Shown piece by piece: positions 6,533 to 13,018 of a stretch of DNA of 16,585 bases. Numbering within the stretch: position 1 is the stretch's first letter; the number at the start of each line of letters is the position of its first letter. The translations under genes were made by a program, and so were the position numbers. Origin of the DNA: Candidatus Peregrinibacteria bacterium (lineage in GTDB: Bacteria; Patescibacteriota; Gracilibacteria; Peribacterales; Peribacteraceae). Where the stretch lies: the NCBI GenBank assembly GCA_030638845.1, contig DAOWDW010000012.1, forward strand, positions 1-16,585. Direction: 5' to 3'. Below the pieces are notes generated by a model. That model was not told where the DNA came from and made no database searches. It saw only the letters and a list, made by a program, of their open reading frames with translations.

Positions 6533-6545
6533 ATAAGTATTTTCA

Positions 6546-6797
6546 TTACATCCATGGACTTGAGCCGATTTTATTTGGGGGAAGTCCTGTATACCAAACC
6601 AAGGTGAACACATAGAGCCAAAATAATAAGTAGCCAACCACGAAGAGTAATAAAAAGAAAAGAGTACTATTGTATATTTTTCGCGGAACGATTTTTACCA
6701 CGATCAATCCCGCCAAAAGAATCAGGAAAGGTTCACTGAAAAACCACAGCATACCACCCCAAGAACCAACACATATTACAATGAAACAAAAAAACAA
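6546..6797 (-). CDS. Small hydrophobic membrane protein, hypothetical
   Basis: I do not recognise a family. The frame encodes up to 83 residues with three probable membrane segments: about 2-14, 16-35 (LWFFSEPFLILLAGLIVV) and 45-69 (LFFLLLFVVGYLLFWLYVF). A short basic loop, KIVPRK, lies between the second and third, and the tail TGLPPNKIGSSPWM is polar. The amino-acid composition and absence of low-complexity runs argue for a real gene rather than a shadow. The start is unsettled: TTG at 6797 is the first normal start, and ATG at codon 16 is the alternative, preceded by a G-rich stretch. It is divergent from the HicB-like gene across a 16-bp palindrome and stops 13 nt before the orphan M23-tail repeat, which suggests it belongs to the inserted module. 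Confidence 0.45.
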   Translation of the reverse strand: MFFCFIVICVGSWGGMLWFFSEPFLILLAGLIVVKIVPRKIYNSTLFFLLLFVVGYLLFWLYVFTLVWYTGLPPNKIGSSPWM

Positions 6798-6831
6798 AAG
6801 ATTGTTAAGAAGGAGTTTTATTCATTTATTC

Positions 6832-6847
6832 TGGAATTATAATTCCA
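6832..6847. promoter_or_regulatory. 16-bp perfect palindrome, probable operator between divergent genes
   Basis: TGGAATTATAATTCCA is perfectly palindromic and contains TATAAT on both strands. It lies between the HicB-like gene and the membrane-protein gene. A DNA-binding product of the module would be a natural ligand. Confidence 0.55.
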
Positions 6848-6854
6848 AATACGT

Positions 6855-6860
6855 TATAAT
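6855..6860 (+). promoter_or_regulatory. -10 element of HicB-like gene
   Basis: TATAAT is a perfect -10 hexamer. The region 17 nt upstream falls on the palindrome (TGGAAT as a weak -35), so a protein bound there would block RNA polymerase. The predicted 5' leader is about 35 nt, AT-rich and without a Shine-Dalgarno sequence. Confidence 0.5.
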
Positions 6861-6901
6861 TAGACGATATAGTTTGAATAAAAAAATAAAATATATATAA
6901 T

Positions 6902-7282
6902 ATGAACTCTTTTCTAAACACAATAGATATGTGGATTGCTAAATTATTCTCTGGCTCACGCTCTGTAGAGGATGAAGTCCTTAAGGAATTGCCTGATAAT
7001 GTCAAATTTGAATTAAGAGCCGAATTTGATGATGATAGCAATCTTGTAATTTATGCATTTGCACCAAAGCACGAAGGTTTATTTACTGAAGGAAAGAATT
7101 TTGATGAAACTATAAGCAATTGTTGTGATGCTGTTCTGACATATTTTGATGTTCCAAAAGAGTATGCGAATCTAATTGAATATGACTGCTGTAAAAGTGA
7201 TCCTCAATCTTCGATTATTAAATCGGAAGAAGAATCTTCACTGAAACATGTAGTTCTAAGTAAACATTTAGCATGTGCCTGA
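6902..7282 (+). CDS. HicB-like antitoxin-fold protein, probable
   Basis: This 126-residue soluble protein has a central segment resembling the HicB partial RNase H fold. A beta-rich stretch (KFELRAEFDDDSNLVIYAFA, about 35-54) is followed by GLFTEGKNFDETISNCCDAVLTYFDVP (59-85), which corresponds to the G-x-TQGxTxEEAxxNxxDAxxxYF pattern of HicB-type proteins. The C-terminal 35 residues are polar and Ser-rich and show no recognisable DNA-binding domain. No HicA toxin (short, dsRBD-like, catalytic His) is seen nearby; the divergent neighbour is a membrane protein. It may be an orphan or the regulatory half of an unusual pair. A Cys-rich patch (CC at 74-75 and 96-97, Cys125) is notable. The stop is 44 nt before the second 88-bp repeat, whose hairpin would terminate it. 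Confidence 0.6.
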   Translation: MNSFLNTIDMWIAKLFSGSRSVEDEVLKELPDNVKFELRAEFDDDSNLVIYAFAPKHEGLFTEGKNFDETISNCCDAVLTYFDVPKEYANLIEYDCCKSDPQSSIIKSEEESSLKHVVLSKHLACA

Positions 7283-7321
7283 TTTTCCAGAAATTCCACA
7301 GGCAAGATTAGTTAAAGCTTA

Positions 7322-7409
7322 CCTACTCCACATACAAAAGTGGATTTTTCTTAACTCCTTTTAGGCGAACTTCGAAGTGAACATGTATACCTGTTTTACC
7401 ATACACAAG
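7322..7409 (+). repeat. 88-bp direct repeat, copy 2 (native 3' end of LysM-M23 gene)
   Basis: This is the intact coding version of the repeat and covers residues 329-356 and the stop codon of the M23 gene. With copy 1 it delimits a 789-bp segment (6533-7321). On the plus strand the hairpin at 7327-7344, followed by TTTTTCTT, can terminate the HicB-like gene. Confidence 0.93.
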
Positions 7410-8393
7410 CCCTGTATTTCCCATGTCAGCAATTTTAGAACCTCTCTCTGCACGATCGCCCTTTTTAACATAAAGCTTTTTATTATGAGCATATAACGTT
7501 ACAAGACCATTACCATGATCTATTTCTATTACATTCCCATATCCACCATTCCAGCCTTTGCTTGCTCTAATTACAGTACCTGCTTCTGCAGCATATATAT
7601 TTCCTCCTCCGCGTTCTTGAAGATCTAAAGCGTAGTGTCCTGCATGTGAATACTGAGTAATAAAACAATCTGCACTACATGGCTTTTGTAGTACTCCACC
7701 TGTTATATCTCTTGAAGGTATTTCTTCTGCAGTTTGAATAACAACTGGTGGTGTTACATCTGGAATATCATCCCCGACAACAACTGGTTCTTTTCCGTCT
7801 GGGATTTCTTTATCTGATGAACTTGGACGCTCTGCAGAGGCAACCACTGTTGGCTTTCCAATTATAGGTCTAGCCCCTGGGATAATAAGATCTTGTCCTG
7901 CAAGAATATACTGACTTTCAAGATCATTCCTTTCTAAAATATCTTCTGTGGTAATTTCGTAAAGCTCTGCAATTCGTGAAATAGTTTGCCCACGAGAAAC
8001 CGTATGAATCACACCATCAACAGGTAGAATTAAAAGCTCATCTCCTGGGTGAATAGCATCTCCGTTTCTCAAATTGTTTGCCCAACGAATTGTATCTACT
8101 GCAATACTATATCTCTCTGAAAGTTTTTCTAAATTCTCTGCATCTTTAACAATGTGAATACGACCTTTTGTATATGCACGTCTTGCCCCGTAATTTGTTA
8201 GCATAGATGTTTTCATTAAAAAACCATCTTCAACAAGTAAAAATTGCTTTGGTACAAATTGTGTTTCTTCTAATGCTAGTGCTGCCTTTGGAATATACGG
8301 CGGAAGTAAGGAGCCTACTACAAGCACGGCTATGCAAATCACGCGAACGCGTATAGAAATCCAAAGCCTAGTGTTGTTAGGTGAAAAACTCAC
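7323..8393 (-). CDS. LysM - M23 peptidoglycan endopeptidase
   Basis: This is a secreted zinc metallo-endopeptidase that cuts peptide cross-links in peptidoglycan. A signal peptide or N-terminal anchor covers residues about 14-40, with a possible cut after ALA. Two LysM domains follow (about 79-124 and 129-172, with GDELLILP and GQDLIIP ends) and bind the glycan. A Pro/Glu-rich linker (175-235) leads to the M23 domain (about 247-345). The active-site set is complete: zinc ligands His253 and Asp257 (HYALD) and His339, with His303 (YAH) and His337 (HVH) as catalytic residues. The start is GTG, 6 nt after the carboxypeptidase stop, so the two are probably co-transcribed and translationally coupled. 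The last 28 codons are duplicated at 6445-6532. Confidence 0.93.
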   Translation of the reverse strand: MSFSPNNTRLWISIRVRVICIAVLVVGSLLPPYIPKAALALEETQFVPKQFLLVEDGFLMKTSMLTNYGARRAYTKGRIHIVKDAENLEKLSERYSIAVDTIRWANNLRNGDAIHPGDELLILPVDGVIHTVSRGQTISRIAELYEITTEDILERNDLESQYILAGQDLIIPGARPIIGKPTVVASAERPSSSDKEIPDGKEPVVVGDDIPDVTPPVVIQTAEEIPSRDITGGVLQKPCSADCFITQYSHAGHYALDLQERGGGNIYAAEAGTVIRASKGWNGGYGNVIEIDHGNGLVTLYAHNKKLYVKKGDRAERGSKIADMGNTGLVYGKTGIHVHFEVRLKGVKKNPLLYVE

Positions 8394-8399
8394 AGGATA

Positions 8400-9269
8400 T
8401 TATGATACATCGGCCACAACCGTTTTGTCTGGCAAAATAATATTTAGAATTTCTTTCATATCTCCGTACCTATCTAGAGAATGTAACATTACTACCAAGT
8501 ATGATTTGCTTTCTTCTTCAACTACAGAAATTAAACACTGCCCCGCGCCTATAGTTGTTCCTGTTTTTCCTGCAATTATTGCGTTGTCTCCATGCATCAT
8601 TACATGTGTATGAACAAGAGAGATAGGCTTTCCTTCTATTGTCCAAACGGTTTGTGACCTCCGTTTCATTCTAGATGATATTTCTTGCTTCCCAAGAGCA
8701 TACATAACAAGCCATGCCATATCTTGTGGCGTAGACCATTGCACTGGGTCATCTAATCCAGAAGGATTTGCAAAAGATGTACTTTTAAGCCCTAAAGTTT
8801 GAGCACGAGAATTCATTTCTTCTACGAAGAAATCTACAGATCCACTGTGGTAAACAGCCAATATATTTGCAACATCATTTCCAGATGCAATAAGTAATCC
8901 AGACAGTAAATCCCCTACCCTCATTCTATCTCCTTCTGGGAGATAAATTCTGTTTCCTTCTATGCTGTTTGCCCAATTTGGTATTACAACAATTTCATCC
9001 ATATCATGTTGCTCTGAAATAATTATTGCTGTCATAAGTTTTGTAAGACTGGCCATTGGTCTTCTTACTTCTGCTTGTTTTTTATAAATACTCTGACCAC
9101 TTTCCATATCCATAACTATTACTCCAGAAGCAGATAAATGCTTAGAAATTTCTAACTGTTCCATCGCCGGAGGAGAAATAGGAATACTTAATGAAGAAGC
9201 AGAATATGGCAACGGAGACGCTGCGGGAATCATGCCCATCAGAAGTACCGATAGGAGAGACTGATACAT
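8400..9269 (-). CDS. D-alanyl-D-alanine carboxypeptidase (S11, DacA-like)
   Basis: This serine-type penicillin-binding protein removes the terminal D-Ala from stem peptides outside the membrane, limiting cross-linking. All three motifs are present: SLTK (Ser74 nucleophile, Lys77), SGN (129-131) and KTGT (235-238). A hydrophobic N-terminus (1-20) serves as signal or anchor. The C-terminal beta domain and amphipathic anchor of larger DacA proteins are missing; 289 residues is short and ends soon after the catalytic domain. The ATG start is preceded by TATACT with a 7-nt gap, so a leaderless mRNA is likely. It is followed after 6 nt by the M23 gene, a sensible functional pair of peptide-trimming enzymes. 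Confidence 0.93.
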   Translation of the reverse strand: MYQSLLSVLLMGMIPAASPLPYSASSLSIPISPPAMEQLEISKHLSASGVIVMDMESGQSIYKKQAEVRRPMASLTKLMTAIIISEQHDMDEIVVIPNWANSIEGNRIYLPEGDRMRVGDLLSGLLIASGNDVANILAVYHSGSVDFFVEEMNSRAQTLGLKSTSFANPSGLDDPVQWSTPQDMAWLVMYALGKQEISSRMKRRSQTVWTIEGKPISLVHTHVMMHGDNAIIAGKTGTTIGAGQCLISVVEEESKSYLVVMLHSLDRYGDMKEILNIILPDKTVVADVS

Positions 9270-9276
9270 CGGGAGG

Positions 9277-9282
9277 AGTATA
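9277..9282 (-). promoter_or_regulatory. -10 element of carboxypeptidase/M23 operon
   Basis: TATACT on the minus strand ends 7 nt before ATG at 9269. The intervening sequence is C-rich (CCTCCCG), the opposite of a Shine-Dalgarno sequence. Confidence 0.5.
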
Positions 9283-9328
9283 GAAGAAAATGGTAAGATA
9301 TAGAATAGAAAAATGAAGAATCATAGGT

Positions 9329-9373
9329 AATGAAGCAATGCAGGGGGGTCACCCGTTTACGCATTGCTTCATT
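9329..9373. repeat. 13-bp inverted repeat with G/C-rich loop
   Basis: AATGAAGCAATGC (9329-9341) faces its exact complement at 9361-9373 across 19 nt, with a smaller GGG/CCC pairing inside. It separates ftsQ from the carboxypeptidase gene and could block read-through. It has no T-run on the minus strand. Confidence 0.65.
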
Positions 9374-9377
9374 GTTT

Positions 9378-9406
9378 TAACCCGAAGGGTTCCCCTTGGG
9401 ATTTTT
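9378..9406 (+). terminator. Terminator-like hairpin 3' of ftsQ
   Basis: CCCGAAGGG pairs with CCCTTGGG (8 bp with one bulged G, 3-nt loop) and is followed by ATTTTTTCC. The T-run is on the plus strand, opposite to both neighbouring genes. It resembles the reverse complement of 3439-3463, so orientation may reflect a mobile cassette rather than selection at this site. Confidence 0.5.
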
Positions 9407-9408
9407 TC

Positions 9409-10365
9409 CTACCGATACACCACTCTATCAGTCAGCCTTAAATCTATATACTGAATAACTTCTTCCCTTGGTATATACTGCAAAAATGTTCTGTAACGCT
9501 TAAGTTGCTCATCTAATGAACTTGTCATATCAAACCAATAGCTTAATCCATCTGCAAAAAAATGAAACTCTCGTGCCCTTAAATATATAGCACGAATTGA
9601 AACGCTATGATTAAATTGACTTTCTAACGCAACTTCTGTGCTATGCATTCTCTCAAGGAGTTCTATATCTACCAATGAATCATTTGGCATAGGTCTTACA
9701 CCCCAATCAACAATACGAATTAGCGGTAATTCATTCCCTTCTTGCACAACAGTATTCACATATGTTCCTTTGCTTGTAATGTAATCGTTTTCTGGAGAAA
9801 ATATTTCACCTTCTGTAGTAAGTAATGCACCAGTTTGAGAAAAGTCTGATTCTTCAACCGCCTGAGGCTTGTTTGGGTCTACAATTTCTAATTTTGCAAC
9901 AAGTGGATCTAGCTCTATAGAAACTGAAAGAGTTGAAGGATACTTCTTCCGAATTTGTACTGAATATATATCTAAAATATTTGTACGTAATAGCTCATCT
10001 ATTTCGCTACCCTGTAAAAAAACCATATGCTTCCCAAAAAGAGACGAAAGAACTTGTTGTACTTCTTCTGTATCTAATCTTGGGTTTAATCTCTTAACAC
10101 TAATTTCTCTAACCTCCAGAAGAGGAGAAAAAAGTAAAAGCCCAATAATTAGAATTACAATACTTACAGAGGTAACTAACACCCATTTCCCTACTTCTCT
10201 TTTCCAACGAGCAAATAACTGTTGAACACGCCTAAGAGAGCGTCTAATACGCTCTTTTTTTAATTGTTTCCTTCTTTCATAACGCTTGTTTACTAGTTTT
10301 CGCGTTTCTTTATTTACAGAACGCGCATACCTTTTTGGCAGTGGTCTTCCAGATTTAAGTGTCAT
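9409..10365 (-). CDS. ftsQ: Cell division protein FtsQ/DivIB
   Basis: FtsQ is a bitopic divisome protein that links early and late division proteins at the septum. The plan is typical. A long, strongly basic cytoplasmic N-terminus (1-60) precedes one membrane helix (61-80). A POTRA domain (82-157: VREISVKRLNPRL, then SVQIRKKYPSTLSVSIELDPLVAKL) precedes the beta domain, and the protein ends in YIDLRLTDRVVYR, matching the conserved DLR-x(3)-R tail. The length of 318 residues is normal. The usual dcw neighbours (murC, ddl, ftsA, ftsZ) are absent; it sits instead beside a D,D-carboxypeptidase and an M23 enzyme. The start is ATG, preceded by a heptad repeat tract and TAATAC-like -10 sequence. Confidence 0.88.
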   Translation of the reverse strand: MTLKSGRPLPKRYARSVNKETRKLVNKRYERRKQLKKERIRRSLRRVQQLFARWKREVGKWVLVTSVSIVILIIGLLLFSPLLEVREISVKRLNPRLDTEEVQQVLSSLFGKHMVFLQGSEIDELLRTNILDIYSVQIRKKYPSTLSVSIELDPLVAKLEIVDPNKPQAVEESDFSQTGALLTTEGEIFSPENDYITSKGTYVNTVVQEGNELPLIRIVDWGVRPMPNDSLVDIELLERMHSTEVALESQFNHSVSIRAIYLRAREFHFFADGLSYWFDMTSSLDEQLKRYRTFLQYIPREEVIQYIDLRLTDRVVYR

Positions 10366-10373
10366 ATCGATTA

Positions 10374-10406
10374 GTATTATGTATTAAGTATTATGTATTA
10401 TGTATA
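10374..10406. repeat. 7-bp tandem repeat array (GTATTAT type)
   Basis: There are four full units: GTATTAT at 10374 and one variant, GTATTAA, at 10381, then GTATTAT at 10388 and at 10395, plus a partial fifth. The array fills the divergent promoter region between ftsQ and the GT4 gene and creates several TAATAC-type -10 sequences on the minus strand. Confidence 0.85.
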
Positions 10407-10430
10407 GACTGAGTGCGAGTATCTTTTGCT

Positions 10431-10436
10431 TATCTT
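10431..10436 (+). promoter_or_regulatory. -10 element of GT4 gene
   Basis: TATCTT ends 6 nt before the ATG at 10443, with TTTTGCT directly upstream. This supports 10443 over the GTG at 10413 as start. Confidence 0.4.
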
Positions 10437-10442
10437 AAATTT

Positions 10443-11528
10443 ATGAATCTTGCTATAGTTTCTGATTGGCTTCCAACTGTAGGTGGTGCAGAACAAGTTA
10501 TATCACAATTTTGTAAAATATGGCCAAAAGCTCCGCTTTACACAACTATTGCCAATAACGGAAATCTAGGCTTATTAGACAGTAAAGATATTCGAACAAG
10601 TAACTTACAAAAATATTATAAAATAATTGGAAATCATAGGGTGCTACTTCCTTTTATGCCAAAGGCAATGGAAAAAATGGATTTGCGTGATTACAACGTA
10701 ATATTAAGTTCTTCACATGCAGTTGGAAAAGGAATAATTCCTCCATCTTCAAGTGTTCATATTTGTTACTGTCATACTCCAATGCGTTATGCATGGGAGA
10801 TGGAAAACGAGTATTTAAAAGATTCTTGCATTCCACACTTCCTTCAAAAATATATAAGAAAAGAACTAACCAAAATACGCAGATGGGATAATACAACCGC
10901 TAAAAGAGTTGATATATTTATAGCAAACTCTACAACCGTTCAAGAGCGAATATCTAGATTGTATAATCGAGATAGCATTGTTATTCCTCCCCCAGTCAAT
11001 TCAAGATTTTTAAATCATCCATTTCTAGAAAAGGAAGATTACTTTTTGTGCATAGGACGCATGGTACCTTACAAAAGATTTGATCTTCTTATTCAGGTAG
11101 CCAATGAATTACAAATACCATTACGCATTTCAGGTTGTGGCCCAGAAGAAGCACGGTTACGTTCTCAGGCAGGACCAACTGTAGAATTTTTAGGATACAT
11201 AAATGATAAAGACCTACCAGATCTTTACTCTAAAGCTAAAGCAATACTATTCCCTCAATTCGAAGATGCAGGCGTAGTACCACTAGAAGCACAGGCATGT
11301 GGGACTCCTGTAATTGCATACGGGAAAGGCGGTGTGCTAGATACAGTTATTGCAGATAAAACAGGAATTTTCTTTGAAGAACAAAATGTAAATTCTATTG
11401 CAAATGCTCTTGATAAATTTTCTTCAATGCAATTTTCTAGAGAAAACATAAGGGCTCATGCAGAGCAATTTAGTGAAGAAAAATTTAGAAGAAAAATCAA
11501 AAATATTGTTGAGGAACATATGGTATGA
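10443..11528 (+). CDS. GT4-family glycosyltransferase
   Basis: This is a GT-B fold, retaining glycosyltransferase that uses a nucleotide-sugar donor, probably for surface glycan synthesis on the cytoplasmic membrane face. The N-terminal acceptor domain starts with MNLAIVSDWLPTVGGAEQVI and includes CHTPMRYAWEM (110-120), a motif of GT4 enzymes such as mannosyltransferases. The C-terminal donor domain begins near IGRMVPYKRFD (204-214, with Arg and Lys for the donor phosphates) and contains the EX7E signature EDAGVVPLE (Glu274, Glu282), followed by ACGTPVIAYGKGG. The start at 10443 (361 residues) is preferred because it begins at the first beta strand; a GTG at 10413 would add ten unconserved residues. 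It is convergent with the CNNM gene. The sugar specificity is unknown. Confidence 0.9.
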   Translation: MNLAIVSDWLPTVGGAEQVISQFCKIWPKAPLYTTIANNGNLGLLDSKDIRTSNLQKYYKIIGNHRVLLPFMPKAMEKMDLRDYNVILSSSHAVGKGIIPPSSSVHICYCHTPMRYAWEMENEYLKDSCIPHFLQKYIRKELTKIRRWDNTTAKRVDIFIANSTTVQERISRLYNRDSIVIPPPVNSRFLNHPFLEKEDYFLCIGRMVPYKRFDLLIQVANELQIPLRISGCGPEEARLRSQAGPTVEFLGYINDKDLPDLYSKAKAILFPQFEDAGVVPLEAQACGTPVIAYGKGGVLDTVIADKTGIFFEEQNVNSIANALDKFSSMQFSRENIRAHAEQFSEEKFRRKIKNIVEEHMV

Positions 11529-11549
11529 AATGGTGATTGGTGATTTCAT
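11525..11549. terminator. Possible bidirectional hairpin between convergent genes
   Basis: ATGAAAT (11525-11531) pairs with ATTTCAT (11543-11549) over an 11-nt loop. The GT4 stop codon lies in the left arm, and the loop contains part of two TGGTGAT heptads. The flanking T-runs are poor, so function is uncertain. Confidence 0.35.
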
Positions 11550-11551
11550 TT

Positions 11552-12520
11552 CTATTCTACATCCGTTTCATCCTCTATATCCCCTACTAGTTCCTCTAAA
11601 ACATCTTCTAGAGTTACAAGTCCAATAGTATGATTATTCTCTTGAACAATAGCCAAATGAATATGCTTATCTCTAAAAAGTATAATCAATTGATCACACC
11701 GAATACTAGAATCTACAACCAATCCTTCACGCACCACACTTGTAACTGGTTCATTATCTTTTCCTCCTACTAAAGCCTCCATTATATCAAAACTCATAAC
11801 TATACCCATTACCTCATGAATGGATGAATCATAGACTGGATACCTTGAATATGGATGCTTAAAAACTTTTGCTGCAGCATCTCTTAAAGTTTCATCTTTT
11901 TGAAGATTAATAATATCTTTTAGAGGCGTCATTATATTTTCAGCAGTTTTGTCATTTAGAATAAACGCTCTATGAATAAGCTGTCCTTCATCGGGCTCTA
12001 TATATCCAGCTCTTCTACCAATAGTAACTAGAGACCTTATTTGCTCCTCTGTACCAATAGCTCTCTTCCCAGATTGAAAAAAAATTGCCATTCTTTCTAA
12101 GACAATTACAAAAGGATATAATGTATAAATAAGAAATAGTATAATGGGTGCAGCCATTCGACTAATCTGTGGCGCGTAGTGTGCCCCAATAGATTTTGGG
12201 ATAATCTCTGAAAAAATAATTGTTCCAATGGTTAATACAGCAGTAATTACACCAATAATAGTACTTCCAAATATTTCAATTGCTTTCTGTCCTACTAAAA
12301 TTGGACCTAAAATATTTATCAAATTAGTAAAAATAACAATTATTACAACAGCACGCGGTATACTGTAATGAATTTTTTTTAAAGCATATGCTCCTGATTG
12401 CCTTTTTAATAACATCTCTTCTATTTCTACCCTAGAAATACTTAGTACGGCAGCATCTACCATGGCTAAAATTCCAGATAGAAGAATGAATACTACAATG
12501 AGAGTTGTTAGTTCGAACAT
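11552..12520 (-). CDS. CNNM/CorB-type (DUF21 + CBS pair) membrane protein
   Basis: This is an integral membrane protein of the CorB/CorC (HlyC, CNNM) family, whose members move or regulate divalent cations, chiefly Mg2+. The DUF21 domain occupies residues 1-150, with hydrophobic segments near 3-28, 57-78, 86-103 and 122-142 and the signature FSEIIPKSIGAHYA (103-116). A CBS pair follows (about 193-313; MTPLKDI opens the first, GLVTLEDVLEELVGDIEDE closes the second) and probably binds adenine nucleotides. At 322 residues it lacks the C-terminal CorC_HlyC domain found in roughly 430-residue relatives; it ends right after the second CBS domain. The start is ATG, with TAATAT 7 nt upstream. Direct transport activity is inference. 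Confidence 0.9.
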   Translation of the reverse strand: MFELTTLIVVFILLSGILAMVDAAVLSISRVEIEEMLLKRQSGAYALKKIHYSIPRAVVIIVIFTNLINILGPILVGQKAIEIFGSTIIGVITAVLTIGTIIFSEIIPKSIGAHYAPQISRMAAPIILFLIYTLYPFVIVLERMAIFFQSGKRAIGTEEQIRSLVTIGRRAGYIEPDEGQLIHRAFILNDKTAENIMTPLKDIINLQKDETLRDAAAKVFKHPYSRYPVYDSSIHEVMGIVMSFDIMEALVGGKDNEPVTSVVREGLVVDSSIRCDQLIILFRDKHIHLAIVQENNHTIGLVTLEDVLEELVGDIEDETDVE

Positions 12521-12527
12521 TATGTAT

Positions 12528-12533
12528 ATATTA
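12528..12533 (-). promoter_or_regulatory. -10 element of CNNM gene
   Basis: TAATAT on the minus strand lies 7 nt before ATG at 12520. It is a weak hexamer in AT-rich sequence; its position is the main support. Confidence 0.35.
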
Positions 12534-12543
12534 CTGTAAATAA

Positions 12544-12613
12544 GGGGTATGGGATATGGGAAAAGGGATATTGGTTATGAAGTATAGGTTACAGGTTGCA
12601 GGTTGAAGGTTGA
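12544..12613. repeat. Ten-unit 7-bp periodic tract
   Basis: Seventy bases keep an unbroken 7-nt register. It opens with GGGGTAT and GGGATAT, passes through degenerate units such as TGGTTAT, and ends with AGGTTAC, AGGTTGC and two AGGTTGA units. The unit evolves along the tract while the period does not change. GGTTACA at 12587 also faces TGTAACC at 12618-12624. Confidence 0.75.
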
Positions 12614-12746
12614 AACTTGTAACCAAAATTTTGCATCTCTATCCATGCCTACTTTTATTAACTTGATGTTAAGTTTCTTATATGCAATTTTTAGAAGACA
12701 AGTTTATTTTTTACATAGGCTTCTTGCCTTTAGCAAGCCAAAGACT

Positions 12747-12776
12747 TAGACATATCTTAATATAAATTGATAGAAT
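12747..12776 (+). promoter_or_regulatory. Promoter of structured ncRNA
   Basis: TAGACA (12747-12752, five of six -35 bases), an 18-nt spacer and TAGAAT (12771-12776, five of six -10 bases) form the best two-box promoter in the window. No coding gene follows, only the structured region starting near 12783. Confidence 0.65.
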
Positions 12777-12782
12777 GATCTG

Positions 12783-12935
12783 TGTTCTCGACGTTTCGTC
12801 AGAGTAGTTGCGTTTCTTCTCTATCACTTCGTTAAGGGAGACCTAAATCATTTTAGATCTGTGGATCTTAAATTGCGGTCACCCACCTGGCAGTAACCAG
12901 GGACGAGCGTTCTACTCAACGGATGTCTGGAGGTA
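12783..12935 (+). ncRNA. ssrS: Structured non-coding RNA, probable 6S RNA
   Basis: The region folds by eye into one long irregular hairpin with a central bubble, the architecture of 6S RNA, which binds sigma70-RNA polymerase as a promoter mimic. The closing stem has three helices: 12790-12796 with 12921-12927, 12802-12807 with 12912-12917 (GAGTAG/CTACTC), and 12811-12815 with 12905-12909. On the 3' side of the bubble CCTGG/CCAGG (12886-12890, 12897-12901) forms the small hairpin also seen in 6S RNAs. The apical arm has GGGAGACC (12836-12843) with GGTCACCC (12877-12884), one A-A mismatch, then an AT-rich stem 12852-12859 with 12864-12872. A strong promoter lies directly upstream. Both ends are estimates and no T-run terminator is visible. 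Another structured RNA class is possible. Confidence 0.5.
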
Positions 12936-12962
12936 ACAATTAACTATTAACAAAGAAAAATT

Positions 12963-12971
12963 TGCTATAAT
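12963..12971 (+). promoter_or_regulatory. Extended -10 promoter of dgt
   Basis: TG-C-TATAAT is a perfect extended -10. The predicted start near 12978 gives a leader of about 32 nt that holds three CATTTTG-type heptads and no Shine-Dalgarno sequence. Confidence 0.6.
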
Positions 12972-12998
12972 ATTCTTACTTATTAATTCTAAATTTTT

Positions 12999-13018
12999 CA
13001 TTTTGCATTTTGCATTTT
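12999..13018. repeat. 7-bp tandem repeat (CATTTTG, 2.9 units)
   Basis: Two complete CATTTTG units and a partial third overlap the dgt translation start region. Confidence 0.75.

Larger units (their letters stand above)
12521..12746. other. Non-coding region upstream of the ncRNA promoter
   Basis: No gene is visible. Besides the heptad tract there is AT-rich sequence and a small hairpin (CTTGC at 12723-12727 with GCAAG at 12733-12737, enlarged by outer GGC/GCC pairing) just before the promoter at 12747. Confidence 0.55.

Noticed and set aside
6446..6637. 63-codon minus-strand frame ending like the M23 protein
   Set aside because: Only the last 28 codons match M23; the first half overlaps the membrane-protein gene in another frame. 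It is the orphan repeat, not a functional gene.
5128..7321. Classical tRNA-integrated genomic island
   Set aside because: No integrase is visible and I find no second copy of the tRNA 3' end downstream; the repeats that bound the island derive from the M23 gene, not from the tRNA.
9869..10225. 118-codon plus-strand open frame opposite ftsQ
   Set aside because: It lies wholly inside the well-supported ftsQ gene and its translation has no recognisable motif; it is an antisense shadow.
10413..10442. GTG start ten codons upstream for the GT4 gene
   Set aside because: Extra residues are not part of the fold, and a -10 element sits between this GTG and the ATG at 10443.
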